A stretch of DNA of 64,000 nucleotides from Actinernus sp. WN-2022 (taxonomy: Eukaryota; Cnidaria; Anthozoa; Actiniaria; Actinernidae). Under the pieces are notes generated by a model, which saw only the letters and a program-made list of their open reading frames with translations, did not search any database and was not told where the DNA came from. The DNA lies in NCBI GenBank assembly GCA_030867875.1, contig JAOWCC010000570.1:116612-180611 (forward strand), read 5' to 3'. The translations under genes were made by a program, and so were the position numbers. Shown piece after piece: positions 1-12,069 of this stretch. How positions within the stretch are numbered: the stretch's first letter is position 1; the number at the start of each line of letters is the position of its first letter.

Positions 1-54
1 ATCTCTCCGTTGAGAATTTTACGGCACATTGAACGTTTTTAATATTAGCTCGCG

Positions 55-735
55 ATCAGGAATCTATGAATTTGCTGGAAAGATGGAATCTCTCCGTTTG
101 AGAATTTTACGGCACATTGACCGTTTTTAATATTAGCTCGCGATCAGGAATCTATGAATTTGCTTGAAAGATGGAATCTCTCCCTTTGGGAATTTTACGG
201 CACATTGAACGTTTTTAATATTAGCTCGCGGTCAGGAATCTATGAATTTGCTGGAAAGATGGAATCTCTCCGTTTGAGAATTTTACGGCACATTGAACGT
301 TTTTAATTTTAGCTCGCGGTCAGGAATCTATGAATTTGCTGGAAAGATGGAATCTCTCCGTTTGAGAATTTTACGGCACATTGAACGTTTTTAATATTAG
401 CTGGCGATCAGGAATCTATGAATTTGCTGGAAAGATGGAATCTCTCCGTTTGAGAATTTTACGGCACATTGACCGTTTTTAATATTAGCTCGCGATCAGG
501 AATCTATGAATTTGCTTGAAAGATGGAATCTCTCCCTTTGGGAATTTTACGGCACATTGAACGTTTTTAATATTAGCTCGCGGTCAGGAATCTATGAATT
601 TGCTGGAAAGATGGAATCTCTCCGTTTGAGAATTTTACGGCACATTGAACGTTTTTAATATTAGCTCGCGGTCAGGAATCTATGAATTTGCTGGAAAGAT
701 GGAATCTCTCCGTTTGAGAATTTTACGGCACATTG
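55..735 (+). repeat. 352-bp (4-mer) tandem duplication
   Basis: The pair of markers GACCG (about 119 and 471) and the rare CTTGAAAG...TCCCTTTGGG monomer (TCCC at 181 and 533) recurs at exactly 352 bp, which is four monomers. Each pair is followed by two CGCGGTCAGG monomers. Borders lie near 55 and 735, where one copy has CTCGCG and the other CTGGCG, and where one copy carries a private AATTTTAG change near 305. Confidence 0.8.
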
Positions 736-1260
736 AACGTGTTTAATATTAGCTCGCGATCAGGAATCTATGAATTTGCTGGAAAGATGGAATCTCTCCG
801 TTTGAGAATTTTACGGCACTTGAACGTTTTTAATATTAGCTCGCGATCAGGAATCTATTAATTTGCTGGAAAGATGGAATCTCTCCGTTTGAGAATTTTA
901 CGGCACATTGAACGTTTTTAATATTAGCTCGCGGTCAGGAATCTATGTATTTGCTGGAAAGATGGAATCTCTCCGTTTGAGAATTTTACGGCACATTGAA
1001 CCTGTTTAATATTAGCTCGCGATCAGGAATCTATGAATTTGCTGGAAAGATGGAATCTCTCCGTTTGAGAATTTTACGGCACATTGAACGTTTTAATATT
1101 AGCTGGCGATCAGGAATCTATGAATTTGCTGGAAAGATGGAATCTCTCCGTTTGAGAATTTTACGGCACATTGAACGTTTTTAATATTAGCTCGCGATCA
1201 GGAATCTATGAATTTGCTGGAAAGATGGAATCTCTCCGTTTGAGAATTTTACGGCACATT

Positions 1261-1532
1261 GAACCTGTTTAATATTAGCTCGCGTTCAGGAATCTATGAA
1301 TTTGCTGGAAAGATGGAATCTCTCCGTTTGAGAATTTTACGGCACATTGAACGTTTTAATATTAGCTGGCGATCAGGAATCTATGAATTTGCTGGAAAGA
1401 TGGAATCTCTCCGTTTGAGAATTTTACGGCACATTGAACGTTTTTGTTATTAGCTCGCGATCAGGAATCTATGAATTTGCTTGAAAGATGGAATCTCTCC
1501 GTTCTCTCCGTTTGAGAATTTTACGGCACATT
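1261..1532 (+). repeat. GAACCTG/GTTATT three-monomer cassette, with 9-bp insertion
   Basis: The order is an 88-bp GAACCTG...CGCGTTCAGG monomer, an 87-bp GAACGTTTTAAT...CTGGCG monomer, then a monomer with TTTTGTTATTAG and CTTGAAAG. Other copies of the cassette are 263 bp; this one is 272 bp because of the 9-bp duplication at 1495-1512. It is the only cassette of this type outside 4.8-12.1 kb and 42.5 kb. Confidence 0.85.
1495..1512 (+). repeat. 9-bp micro-duplication inside a monomer (CTCTCCGTT x2)
   Basis: CTCTCCGTT occurs twice in direct succession, making this monomer 97 bp. It is the only place I saw where the 88-bp phase is broken by a duplication of more than 1 bp. It falls in the interval (1483-1553) where similarity to the far end of the window begins, so it may mark a recombination junction. 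Confidence 0.9.
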
Positions 1533-3810
1533 GAACGTTTTTAATATTAGCTCGCGGTCAGGAATCTATGAATTTGCTGGAAAGATGGAATCTCTCCGTT
1601 TGAGAATTTTACGGCACATTGAACCTGTTTAATATTAGCTCGCGATCAGGAATCTATGAATTTGCTGGAAAGATGGAATCTCTCCGTTTGAGAATTTTAC
1701 GGCACATTGAACGTTTTAATATTAGCTCGCGATCAGTTTGCTGGAAAGATGGAATTTCTCCGTTTGAGAATTTTACGGCACATTGAACGTTTTTAATATT
1801 AGCTGGCGATGAGGAATCTATGAATTTGCTGGAAAGATGGAATCTCTCCGTTTGAGAATTTTACGGCACTTTGAACGTTTTAATATTAGCTCGCGATCAG
1901 GAATCTATGAATTTGCTGGAAAGATGGAATCTCTCCGTTTGAGAATTTTACGGCACATTGAACGTTTTTAATATTAGCTCGCGATGAGGAATCTATGAAT
2001 TTGCTGGAAAGATGGAATCTCTCCGTTTGAGAATTTTACGGCACATTGAACGTTTTTAATATTAGCTCGCGATCAGGAATCTATGAATTTGCTGGAAAGA
2101 TGGAATCTCTCCGTATGAGAATTTTACGGCACATTGAACGTTTTTAATATTAGCTCGCCATCAGGAATCTATGAATTTGCTGGAAATATGGAATCTCTCC
2201 GTTTGAGAATTTTACGGCACCTTGAACGTTTTTAATATTAGCTCGCGATCAGGAGTCTATGAATTTGCTGGAAAGATGGAATCTCTCCGTTTGAGAATTT
2301 TACGGCACATTGAACGTTTTTAATATTAGCTCGCGATCAGGAATCTATGAATTTGCTGGAAAGATGGAATCTCTCCGTTTGAGAATTTTACGGCACATTG
2401 AACGTTTTTAATATTAGCTCGCGATCAGGAATCTATGAATTTGCTGGAAAGATGGAAGCTCTCCGTTTGAGAATTTTACGGCACATTGAACGTTTTTAAT
2501 ATTAGCTCGCGATCAGGAATCTATGAATTTGCTGGAAAGAGGGAATCTCTCCGTTTGAGAATTTTACGGCACATTGAACGTTTTTAATATTAGCTCGCGA
2601 TCAGGATTCTATGAAGTTGCTGGAAAGAGGGAATCTCTCCGTTTGAGAATTTTACGGCACATTGAACGTTTTTAATATTAGCTCGCGATCAGGAATCTAT
2701 GAATTTGCTGGAAAGATGGAATCTCTCCGTTTGAGAATTTTACGGCACATTGAACGTTTTTAATATTAGCTCGCGATCAGGAATCTATGAATTTGCTGGA
2801 AAGATGGAATCTCTCCGTTTGAGAACTTTACGGCACATTGAACGTTTTTAATATTAGCTCGCGATCAGGAATCTATGAATTTGCTGGAAAGATGGAATCT
2901 CTCCGTTTGAGAATTTTACGGCACATTGAACGTTTTTAATATTAGCTCGCGATCAGGAATCTATGAATTTGCTGGAAAGATGGAATCTCTCCGTTTGAGA
3001 ATTTTACGGCACATTGAACGTTTTTAATATTAGCTCGCGATAAGGAATCTATGAATTTGCTGGAAAGATGGAATCTCTCCGTTTGAGAATTTTACGGCAC
3101 ATTGAACGTTTTTAATATTAGCTCGCGATAAGGAATCTATGAATTTGCTGGAAAGATGGAATCTCTCCGTTTGAGAATTTTACGGCACATTGAACGTTTT
3201 TAATATTAGCTCGCAATCAGGATTCTATGAATTTGCTGGAAAGATGGAATCTCTCCATTTGAGAATTTTACGGCACATTGAACGTTTTTAATATTAGCTC
3301 GCGATGAGGAATCTATGAATTTGCTGGAAAGATGGAATCTCTCCGTTTGAGAATTTTACGGCACATTGAACGTTTTTAATATTAGCTCGCGATGAGGAAT
3401 CTATGAATTTGCTGGAAAGATGGAATCTCTCCGTTTGAGAATTTTACGGCACTTTGAACGTTTTAATATTAGCTCGCGATCAGGAATCTATGAATTTGCT
3501 GGAAAGATGGAATCTCTCCGTTTGAGAATTTTACGGCACATTGAACGTTTTTAATATTAGCTCGCGATCAGGAATCTATGAATTTGCTGGAAAGATGGAA
3601 TCTCTCCGTTTGAGAATTTTACGGAACATTGAACGTTTTTAATATTAGCTCGCGATCAGGAATCTATGAATTTGCTGGAAAGATGGAATCTCTCCGTATG
3701 AGAATTTTACGGCACATTGAACGTTTTTAATATTAGCTCGCCATCAGGAATCTATGAATTTGCTGGAAAGATGGAATCTCTCCGTTTGAGAATTTTACGG
3801 CACATTGAAC
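1504..3810 (+). repeat. Window-start copy of a 2.3-kb segment shared with 61.69-64.0 kb
   Basis: An ordered series of rare variants is found here and again 60,184 bp downstream: the 76-bp deletion monomer (1709), GATGAGG (about 1809 and 1984), CACTTTGAACG, CCGTATGAG, CTCGCCATC, GGAAATATGG, CACCTTGAACG, GGAGTCTATG, GGAAGCTCTCC, AGAGGG twice with GGATTCTATGAAG, GAGAACTTT and GATAAGG twice. The offset stays at 60,184 bp apart from 1-2 bp indels in the far copy. Differences include CGCAATCAGGATTC near 3214 and CTCCATTTG near 3256, both found only here. Confidence 0.85.
1709..1784 (+). repeat. 76-bp deletion monomer
   Basis: CGCGATCAG joins directly to TTTGCTGG, an 11-bp loss of reference positions 30-40. 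The copy also has the linked change AATTTCTCC and a T4 run, hence 76 bp. It is the only such monomer in the first 23 kb. Confidence 0.93.
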
Positions 3811-4859
3811 GTTTTTAATATTAGCTCGCGATCAGGAATCTATGAATTTGCTGGAAAGATGGAATCTCTCCGTTTGAGAATTTTACGGCACAATGAACGT
3901 TTTTAATATTAGCTCGCGATCAGGAATCTATGAATTTGCTGGAAAGATGGAATCTCTCCGTTTGAGAATTTTATGGCACATTGAACGTTTTTAATATTAG
4001 CTCGCGATCAGGAATCTATGAATTTGCTGGAAAGATGGAATCTCTCCGTTTGAGAATTTTACGGCACATTGAACGTTTTTAATATTAGCTCGCGGTCAGG
4101 ATTCTAAGAATTTGCTGGAAAGATGGAATCTCTCCGTTTGAGAATTTTACGGCACATTGAACGTTTTTAATATTAGCTCGCGATCAGGAATCTATGAATT
4201 TGCTGGAAAGATGGAATCTCTCCGTTTGAGAATTTTAAGGCACATTGAACGTTTTTAATATTAGCTGGCGATCAGGAATCTATGAATTTGCTGGAAAGAT
4301 GGATACTCTCCGTTTGAGAATTTTACGGCACATTGACCGTTTTTAATATTAGCTCGCGATCAGGAATCTATGAATTTGCTGGAAAGATGGAATCTCTCCG
4401 TTTGAGAATTTTACGGCACATTGAACGTTTTTAATATTAGCTCGCGGTCAGGAATCTATGAATTTGCTGGAAAGATGGAATCTCTCCGTTTGAGAATTTT
4501 ACGGCACATTGAACGTTTTTAATATTAGCTCGCGGTCAGGAATCTATGAATTTGCTGGAAAGATGGAATCTCTCCGTTTGAGAATTTTACGGCACATTGA
4601 ACGTGTTTAATATTAGCTCGCGATCAGGAATCTATGAATTTGCTGGAAAGATGGAATCTCTCCGTTTGAGAATTTTAAGGCACTTGAACGTTTTTAATAT
4701 TAGCTCGCGATCAGGAATCTATGAATTTGCTGGAAAGATGGAATCTCTCCGTTTGAGAATTTTACGGCACATTGAACGTTTTTAATATTAGCTCGCGAGC
4801 AGGAATCTATGAATTTGCTGGAAAGATGGAATCTCTCCGTTTGAGAATTTTACGGCACA

Positions 4860-5920
4860 TTGAACCTGTTTAATATTAGCTCGCGTTCAGGAATCTATGA
4901 ATTTGCTGGAAAGATGGAATCTCTCCGTTTGAGAATTTTACGGCACATTGAACGTTTTAATATTAGCTGGCGATCAGGAATCTATGAATTTGCTGGAAAG
5001 ATGGAATCTCTCCGTTTGAGAATTTTACGGCACATTGAACGTTTTTGTTATTAGCTCGCGATCAGGAATCTATGAATTTGCTTGAAAGATGGAATCTCTC
5101 CGTTTGAGAATTTTACGGCACATTGAACGTTTTTAATATTAGCTCGCGGTCAGGAATCTAAGAATTTGCTGGAAAGATGGAATCTCTCCGTTTGAGAATT
5201 TTACGGCACATTGAACGTGTTTAATATTAGCTCGCGATCAGGAATCTATGAATTTGTTGGAAAGATGGAATCTCTCCGTTTGAGAATTTTACGGCACATT
5301 GAACGTTTTTAATATTAGCTCGCGATCAGGAATCTATGAATTTGCTGGAAAGATGGCATCTCTCCGTTTGAGACTTTTACGGCACATTGAACGTTTTTAA
5401 TATTAGCTCGCGATCAGGAATCTATGAATTTGCTGGAAAGATGGAATCTCTCCGTTTGAGAATTTTACGGCACATTGAGCGTTTTTAATATTAGCTCGCG
5501 ATCAGGAATCTATGAATTTGCTGGAAAGATGGAATCTCTCCGTTTGAGAATTTTACGGCACATTGAACGTTTTTAATATTAACTCGCGATCAGGAATCTA
5601 TGAATTTCCTGGAAAGATGGAATCTCTCCGTTTGAGAATTTTACGGCTCATTGAACGTTTTTAATATTAGCTCGCGAGCAGGAATCTATGAATTTGCTGG
5701 AAAGATGGAATCTCTCCGTTTGAGAATTTTACGGCACATTGAACGTTTTTAAAATTAGCTCCCGAGCAGGAATCTATGAATTTGCTGGAAAGATGGAATC
5801 TCTCCGTTTGAGAATTTTACGGCACATTGAACGTTTTTAACATTAGCTCGCGATCAGGAATCTATGAATTTGCTGGAAAGATGGAATCTCTCCGTTTGAG
5901 GATTTTACGGCACATTGAAC
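4860..5920 (+). repeat. Nested copy within the 5011-bp block (repeats at 6794-7854)
   Basis: The cassette at 4862 and the following series (CTAAG, GTGTTT/GTTGG, GGCATCTC, GAGCG, TTAACTCGCG, CCTGG, GGCTCATT, CTCCCGAG, TAACATT, GAGGATT) recur 1934 bp downstream. The copies at 4862 and 6005 are 1143 bp apart (13 monomers minus 1 bp), and those at 6005 and 6796 are 791 bp apart (9 monomers minus 1 bp). The block is therefore itself made of nested duplications. Confidence 0.85.
4862..5124 (+). repeat. GAACCTG/GTTATT three-monomer cassette
   Basis: A 263-bp cassette of three monomers: GAACCTG with CGTTCAGG, then the 87-bp CTGGCG monomer, then TTTTGTTATTAG with CTTGAAAG. It is followed by a CGCGGTCAGG/CTAAGAATTTG monomer. 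Confidence 0.85.
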
Positions 5921-6004
5921 GTTTTTAATATTAGCTCGCGATCAGGAATCTATGAATTTGCTGGAAAGATGGAATCTCTCCGTTTGAGAATTTTACGGCA
6001 CATT

Positions 6005-6267
6005 GAACCTGTTTAATATTAGCTCGCGTTCAGGAATCTATGAATTTGCTGGAAAGATGGAATCTCTCCGTTTGAGAATTTTACGGCACATTGAACGTTT
6101 TAATATTAGCTGGCGATCAGGAATCTATGAATTTGCTGGAAAGATGGAATCTCTCCGTTTGAGAATTTTACGGCACATTGAACGTTTTTGTTATTAGCTC
6201 GCGATCAGGAATCTATGAATTTGCTTGAAAGATGGAATCTCTCCGTTTGAGAATTTTACGGCACATT
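6005..6267 (+). repeat. GAACCTG/GTTATT three-monomer cassette
   Basis: Same 263-bp cassette as at 4862. The monomers that follow are shorter in number than after 4862: CTAAG, then GTTAGAAAG with GGCTCATT, then GAGC with CCTGG. Confidence 0.85.
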
Positions 6268-6795
6268 GAACGTTTTTAATATTAGCTCGCGGTCAGGAAT
6301 CTAAGAATTTGCTGGAAAGATGGAATCTCTCCGTTTGAGAATTTTACGGCACATTGAACGTTTTTAATATTAGCTCGCGATCAGGAATCTATGAATTTGT
6401 TAGAAAGATGGAATCTCTCCGTTTGAGAATTTTACGGCTCATTGAACGTTTTTAATATTAGCTCGCGAGCAGGAATCTATGAATTTCCTGGAAAGATGGA
6501 ATCTCTCCGTTTGAGAATTTTACGGCACATTGAACGTTTTTAATATTAGCTCGCGATCAGGAATCTATGAATTTGCTGGAAAGATGGAATCTCTCCGTTT
6601 GAGAATTTTAAGGCACATTGAACGTTTTTAATATTAGCTGGCGATCAGGAATCTATGAATTTGCTGGAAAGATGGAATCTCTCCGTTTGAGAATTTTACG
6701 GCACATTGAACGTTTTTAATATTAGCTCGCGAGCAGGAATCTATGAATTTGCTGGAAAGATGGAATCTCTCCGTTTGAGAATTTTACGGCACATT

Positions 6796-7058
6796 GAACC
6801 TGTTTAATATTAGCTCGCGTTCAGGAATCTATGAATTTGCTGGAAAGATGGAATCTCTCCGTTTGAGAATTTTACGGCACATTGAACGTTTTAATATTAG
6901 CTGGCGATCAGGAATCTATGAATTTGCTGGAAAGATGGAATCTCTCCGTTTGAGAATTTTACGGCACATTGAACGTTTTTGTTATTAGCTCGCGATCAGG
7001 AATCTATGAATTTGCTTGAAAGATGGAATCTCTCCGTTTGAGAATTTTACGGCACATT
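6796..7058 (+). repeat. GAACCTG/GTTATT three-monomer cassette
   Basis: Same 263-bp cassette as at 4862, followed by the same long variant series as after 4862 (offset 1934 bp). Confidence 0.85.
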
Positions 7059-9872
7059 GAACGTTTTTAATATTAGCTCGCGGTCAGGAATCTAAGAATT
7101 TGCTGGAAAGATGGAATCTCTCCGTTTGAGAATTTTACGGCACATTGAACGTGTTTAATATTAGCTCGCGATCAGGAATCTATGAATTTGTTGGAAAGAT
7201 GGAATCTCTCCGTTTGAGAATTTTACGGCACATTGAACGTTTTTAATATTAGCTCGCGATCAGGAATCTATGAATTTGCTGGAAAGATGGCATCTCTCCG
7301 TTTGAGACTTTTACGGCACATTGAACGTTTTTAATATTAGCTCGCGATCAGGAATCTATGAATTTGCTGGAAAGATGGAATCTCTCCGTTTGAGAATTTT
7401 ACGGCACATTGAGCGTTTTTAATATTAGCTCGCGATCAGGAATCTATGAATTTGCTGGAAAGATGGAATCTCTCCGTTTGAGAATTTTACGGCACATTGA
7501 ACGTTTTTAATATTAACTCGCGATCAGGAATCTATGAATTTCCTGGAAAGATGGAATCTCTCCGTTTGAGAATTTTACGGCTCATTGAACGTTTTTAATA
7601 TTAGCTCGCGAGCAGGAATCTATGAATTTGCTGGAAAGATGGAATCTCTCCGTTTGAGAATTTTACGGCACATTGAACGTTTTTAAAATTAGCTCCCGAG
7701 CAGGAATCTATGAATTTGCTGGAAAGATGGAATCTCTCCGTTTGAGAATTTTACGGCACATTGAACGTTTTTAACATTAGCTCGCGATCAGGAATCTATG
7801 AATTTGCTGGAAAGATGGAATCTCTCCGTTTGAGGATTTTACGGCACATTGAACGTTTTTAATATTAGCTCGCGATCAGGAATCTATGAATTTGTTGGAA
7901 AGATGGAATCTCTCCGTTTGAGAATTTTACGGCACATTGAACGTTTTTAATATTAGCTCGCGATCAGGAATCTATGAATTTGCTGGAAAGATGGAATCTC
8001 TCCGTTTGAGACTTTTACGGCACATTGAACGTTTTTAATATTAGCTCGCGATCAGGAATCTATGAATTTGCTGGAAAGATGGAATCTCTCCGTTTGAGAA
8101 TTTTACGGCACATTGAGCGTTTTTAATATTAGCTCGCGATCAGGAATCTATGAATTTGCTGGAAAGATGGAATCTCTCCGTTTGAGAATTTTACGGCACA
8201 TTGAACGTTTTTAATATTAGCTCGCGATCAGGAATCTATGAATTTGCTGGAAAGATGGAATCTCTCCGTTTGAGAATTTTACGGCACATTGAACGTTTTT
8301 AATATTAGCTCGCGATCAGGAATCTATGAATTTCCTGGAAAGATGGAATCTCTCCGTTTGAGAATTTTACGGCTCATTGAACGTTTTTAATATTAGCTCG
8401 CGAGCAGGAATCTATGAATTTCCTGGAAAGATGGAATCTCTCCGTTTGAGAATTTTACGGCACATTGAACGTTTTTAATATTAGCTCGCGATCAGGAATC
8501 TATGAATTTGCTGGAAAGATGGAATCTCTCCGTTTGAGAATTTTAAGGCACATTGAACGTTTTTAATATTAGCTGGCGATCAGGAATCTATGAATTTGCT
8601 GGAAAGATGGATACTCTCCGTTTGAGAATTTTACGGCACATTGACCGTTTTTAATATTAGCTCGCGATCAGGAATCTATGAATTTGCTTGAAAGATGGAA
8701 TCTCTCCGTTTGAGAATTTTACGGCACATTGAACGTTTTTAATATTAGCTCGCGGTCAGGATTCTAAGAATTTGCTGGAAAGATGGAATCTCTCCGTTTG
8801 AGAATTTTACGGCACATTGAACGTTTTTAATATTAGCTCGCGATCAGGAATCTATGAATTTGCTGGAAAGATGGAATCTCTCCGTTTGAGAATTTTAAGG
8901 CACATTGAACGTTTTTAATATTAGCTGGCGATCAGGAATCTATGAATTTGCTGGAAAGATGGATACTCTCCGTTTGAGAATTTTACGGCACATTGACCGT
9001 TTTTAATATTAGCTCGCGATCAGGAATCTATGAATTTGCTGGAAAGATGGAATCTCTCCGTTTGAGAATTTTACGGCACATTGAACGTTTTTAATATTAG
9101 CTCGCGGTCAGGAATCTATGAATTTGCTGGAAAGATGGAATCTCTCCGTTTGAGAATTTTACGGCACATTGAACGTTTTTAATATTAGCTCGCGGTCAGG
9201 AATCTATGAATTTGCTGGAAAGATGGAATCTCTCCGTTTGAGAATTTTACGGCACATTGAACGTGTTTAATATTAGCTCGCGATCAGGAATCTATGAATT
9301 TGCTGGAAAGATGGAATCTCTCCGTTTGAGAATTTTACGGCACTTGAACGTTTTTAATATTAGCTCGCGATCAGGAATCTATGAATTTGCTTGAAAGATG
9401 GAATCTCTCCGTTTGAGAATTTTACGGCACATTGAACGTTTTTAATATTAGCTCGCGGTCAGGAATCTAAGAATTTGCTGGAAAGATGGAATCTCTCCGT
9501 TTGAGAATTTTACGGCACATTGAACGTGTTTAATATTAGCTCGCGATCAGGAATCTATGAATTTGTTGGAAAGATGGAATCTCTCCGTTTGAGAATTTTA
9601 CGGCACATTGAACGTTTTTAATATTAGCTCGCGATCAGGAATCTATGAATTTGCTGGAAAGATGGAATCTCTCCGTTTGAGAATTTTAAGGCACTTGAAC
9701 GTTTTTAATATTAGCTCGCGATCAGGAATCTATGAATTTGCTGGAAAGATGGAATCTCTCCGTTTGAGAATTTTACGGCACATTGAACGTTTTTAATATT
9801 AGCTCGCGAGCAGGAATCTATGAATTTGCTGGAAAGATGGAATCTCTCCGTTTGAGAATTTTACGGCACATT

Positions 9873-10135
9873 GAACCTGTTTAATATTAGCTCGCGTTCA
9901 GGAATCTATGAATTTGCTGGAAAGATGGAATCTCTCCGTTTGAGAATTTTACGGCACATTGAACGTTTTAATATTAGCTGGCGATCAGGAATCTATGAAT
10001 TTGCTGGAAAGATGGAATCTCTCCGTTTGAGAATTTTACGGCACATTGAACGTTTTTGTTATTAGCTCGCGATCAGGAATCTATGAATTTGCTTGAAAGA
10101 TGGAATCTCTCCGTTTGAGAATTTTACGGCACATT
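9873..10135 (+). repeat. GAACCTG/GTTATT three-monomer cassette
   Basis: Copy of the cassette at 4862, in the second copy of the 5011-bp block. Confidence 0.85.
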
Positions 10136-11015
10136 GAACGTTTTTAATATTAGCTCGCGGTCAGGAATCTAAGAATTTGCTAGAAAGATGGAATCTCTCC
10201 GTTTGAGAATTTTACGGCACATTGAACGTGTTTAATATTAGCTCGCGATCAGGAATCTATGAATTTGTTGGAAAGATGGAATCTCTCCGTTTGAGAATTT
10301 TACGGCACATTGAACGTTTTTAATATTAGCTCGCGATCAGGAATCTATGAATTTGCTGGAAAGATGGCATCTCTCCGTTTGAGACTTTTACGGCACATTG
10401 AACGTTTTTAATATTAGCTCGCGATCAGGAATCTATGAATTTGCTGGAAAGATGGAATCTCTCCGTTTAAGAATTTTACGGCACATTGAGCGTTTTTAAT
10501 ATTAGCTCGCGATCAGGAATCTATGAATTTGCTGGAAAGATGGAATCTCTCCGTTTGAGAATTTTACGGCACATTGAACGTTTTTAATATTAACTCGCGA
10601 TCAGGAATCTATGAATTTCCTGGAAAGATGGAATCTCTCCGTTTGAGAATTTTACGGCTCATTGAACGTTTTTAATATTAGCTCGCGAGCAGGAATCTAT
10701 GAATTTGCTGGAAAGATGGAATCTCTCCGTTTGAGAATTTTACGGCACATTGAACGTTTTTAAAATTAGCTCCCGAGCAGGAATCTATGAATTTGCTGGA
10801 AAGATGGAATCTCTCCGTTTGAGAATTTTACGGCACATTGAACGTTTTTAACATTAGCTCGCGATCAGGAATCTATGAATTTGCTGGAAAGATGGAATCT
10901 CTCCGTTTGAGGATTTTACGGCACATTGAACGTTTTTAATATTAGCTCGCGATCAGGAATCTATGAATTTGCTGGAAAGATGGAATCTCTCCGTTTGAGA
11001 ATTTTACGGCACATT

Positions 11016-11278
11016 GAACCTGTTTAATATTAGCTCGCGTTCAGGAATCTATGAATTTGCTGGAAAGATGGAATCTCTCCGTTTGAGAATTTTACGGCAC
11101 ATTGAACGTTTTAATATTAGCTGGCGATCAGGAATCTATGAATTTGCTGGAAAGATGGAATCTCTCCGTTTGAGAATTTTACGGCACATTGAACGTTTTT
11201 GTTATTAGCTCGCGATCAGGAATCTATGAATTTGCTTGAAAGATGGAATCTCTCCGTTTGAGAATTTTACGGCACATT
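11016..11278 (+). repeat. GAACCTG/GTTATT three-monomer cassette
   Basis: Copy of the cassette at 6005, in the second copy of the 5011-bp block. Confidence 0.85.
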
Positions 11279-11806
11279 GAACGTTTTTAATATTAGCTCG
11301 CGGTCAGGAATCTAAGAATTTGCTGGAAAGATGGAATCTCTCCGTTTGAGAATTTTACGGCACATTGAACGTTTTTAATATTAGCTCGCGATCAGGAATC
11401 TATGAATTTGTTAGAAAGATGGAATCTCTCCGTTTGAGAATTTTACGGCTCATTGAACGTTTTTAATATTAGCTCGCGAGCAGGAATCTATGAATTTCCT
11501 GGAAAGATGGAATCTCTCCGTTTGAGAATTTTACGGCACATTGAACGTTTTTAATATTAGCTCGCGATCAGGAATCTATGAATTTGCTGGAAAGATGGAA
11601 TCTCTCCGTTTGAGAATTTTAAGGCACATTGAACGTTTTTAATATTAGCTGGCGATCAGGAATCTATGAATTTGCTGGAAAGATGGAATCTCTCCGTTTG
11701 AGAATTTTACGGCACATTGAACGTTTTTAATATTAGCTCGCGAGCAGGAATCTATGAATTTGCTGGAAAGATGGAATCTCTCCGTTTGAGAATTTTACGG
11801 CACATT

Positions 11807-12069
11807 GAACCTGTTTAATATTAGCTCGCGTTCAGGAATCTATGAATTTGCTGGAAAGATGGAATCTCTCCGTTTGAGAATTTTACGGCACATTGAACGT
11901 TTTAATATTAGCTGGCGATCAGGAATCTATGAATTTGCTGGAAAGATGGAATCTCTCCGTTTGAGAATTTTACGGCACATTGAACGTTTTTGTTATTAGC
12001 TCGCGATCAGGAATCTATGAATTTGCTTGAAAGATGGAATCTCTCCGTTTGAGAATTTTACGGCACATT
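11807..12069 (+). repeat. GAACCTG/GTTATT three-monomer cassette
   Basis: Copy of the cassette at 6796, in the second copy of the 5011-bp block. It is the last of the group before an isolated copy 30 kb further on. Confidence 0.85.

Larger units (their letters stand above)
4650..7894 (+). repeat. First copy of a 3.2-kb duplicated segment (offset 5011 bp)
   Basis: This copy begins inside the monomer whose end reads TTTTAAGGCACTTGAACG (about 4675), a combination otherwise seen only at 9686. It contains three GAACCTG/GTTATT cassettes and the series GGCATCTC...GAGACTTTT, GAGCG, TTAACTCGCG, GGCTCATT, AAAATTAGCTCCCGAG, TAACATTAG, GAGGATTTT. It ends near 7894, where this copy has TTTGTTGG and the partner has TTTGCTGG. 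The offset of 5011 bp equals 57 monomers minus five 1-bp losses. Confidence 0.88.

Noticed and set aside
1801..1830. GATGAGG variant followed by CTGGAAAG, reminiscent of the hammerhead ribozyme core found in some satellites
   Set aside because: The core CTGATGA is absent (CTGGCGATGAG or CTCGCGATGAG instead), no flanking stems pair, and the consensus monomer has GATCAGG. Not a hammerhead.
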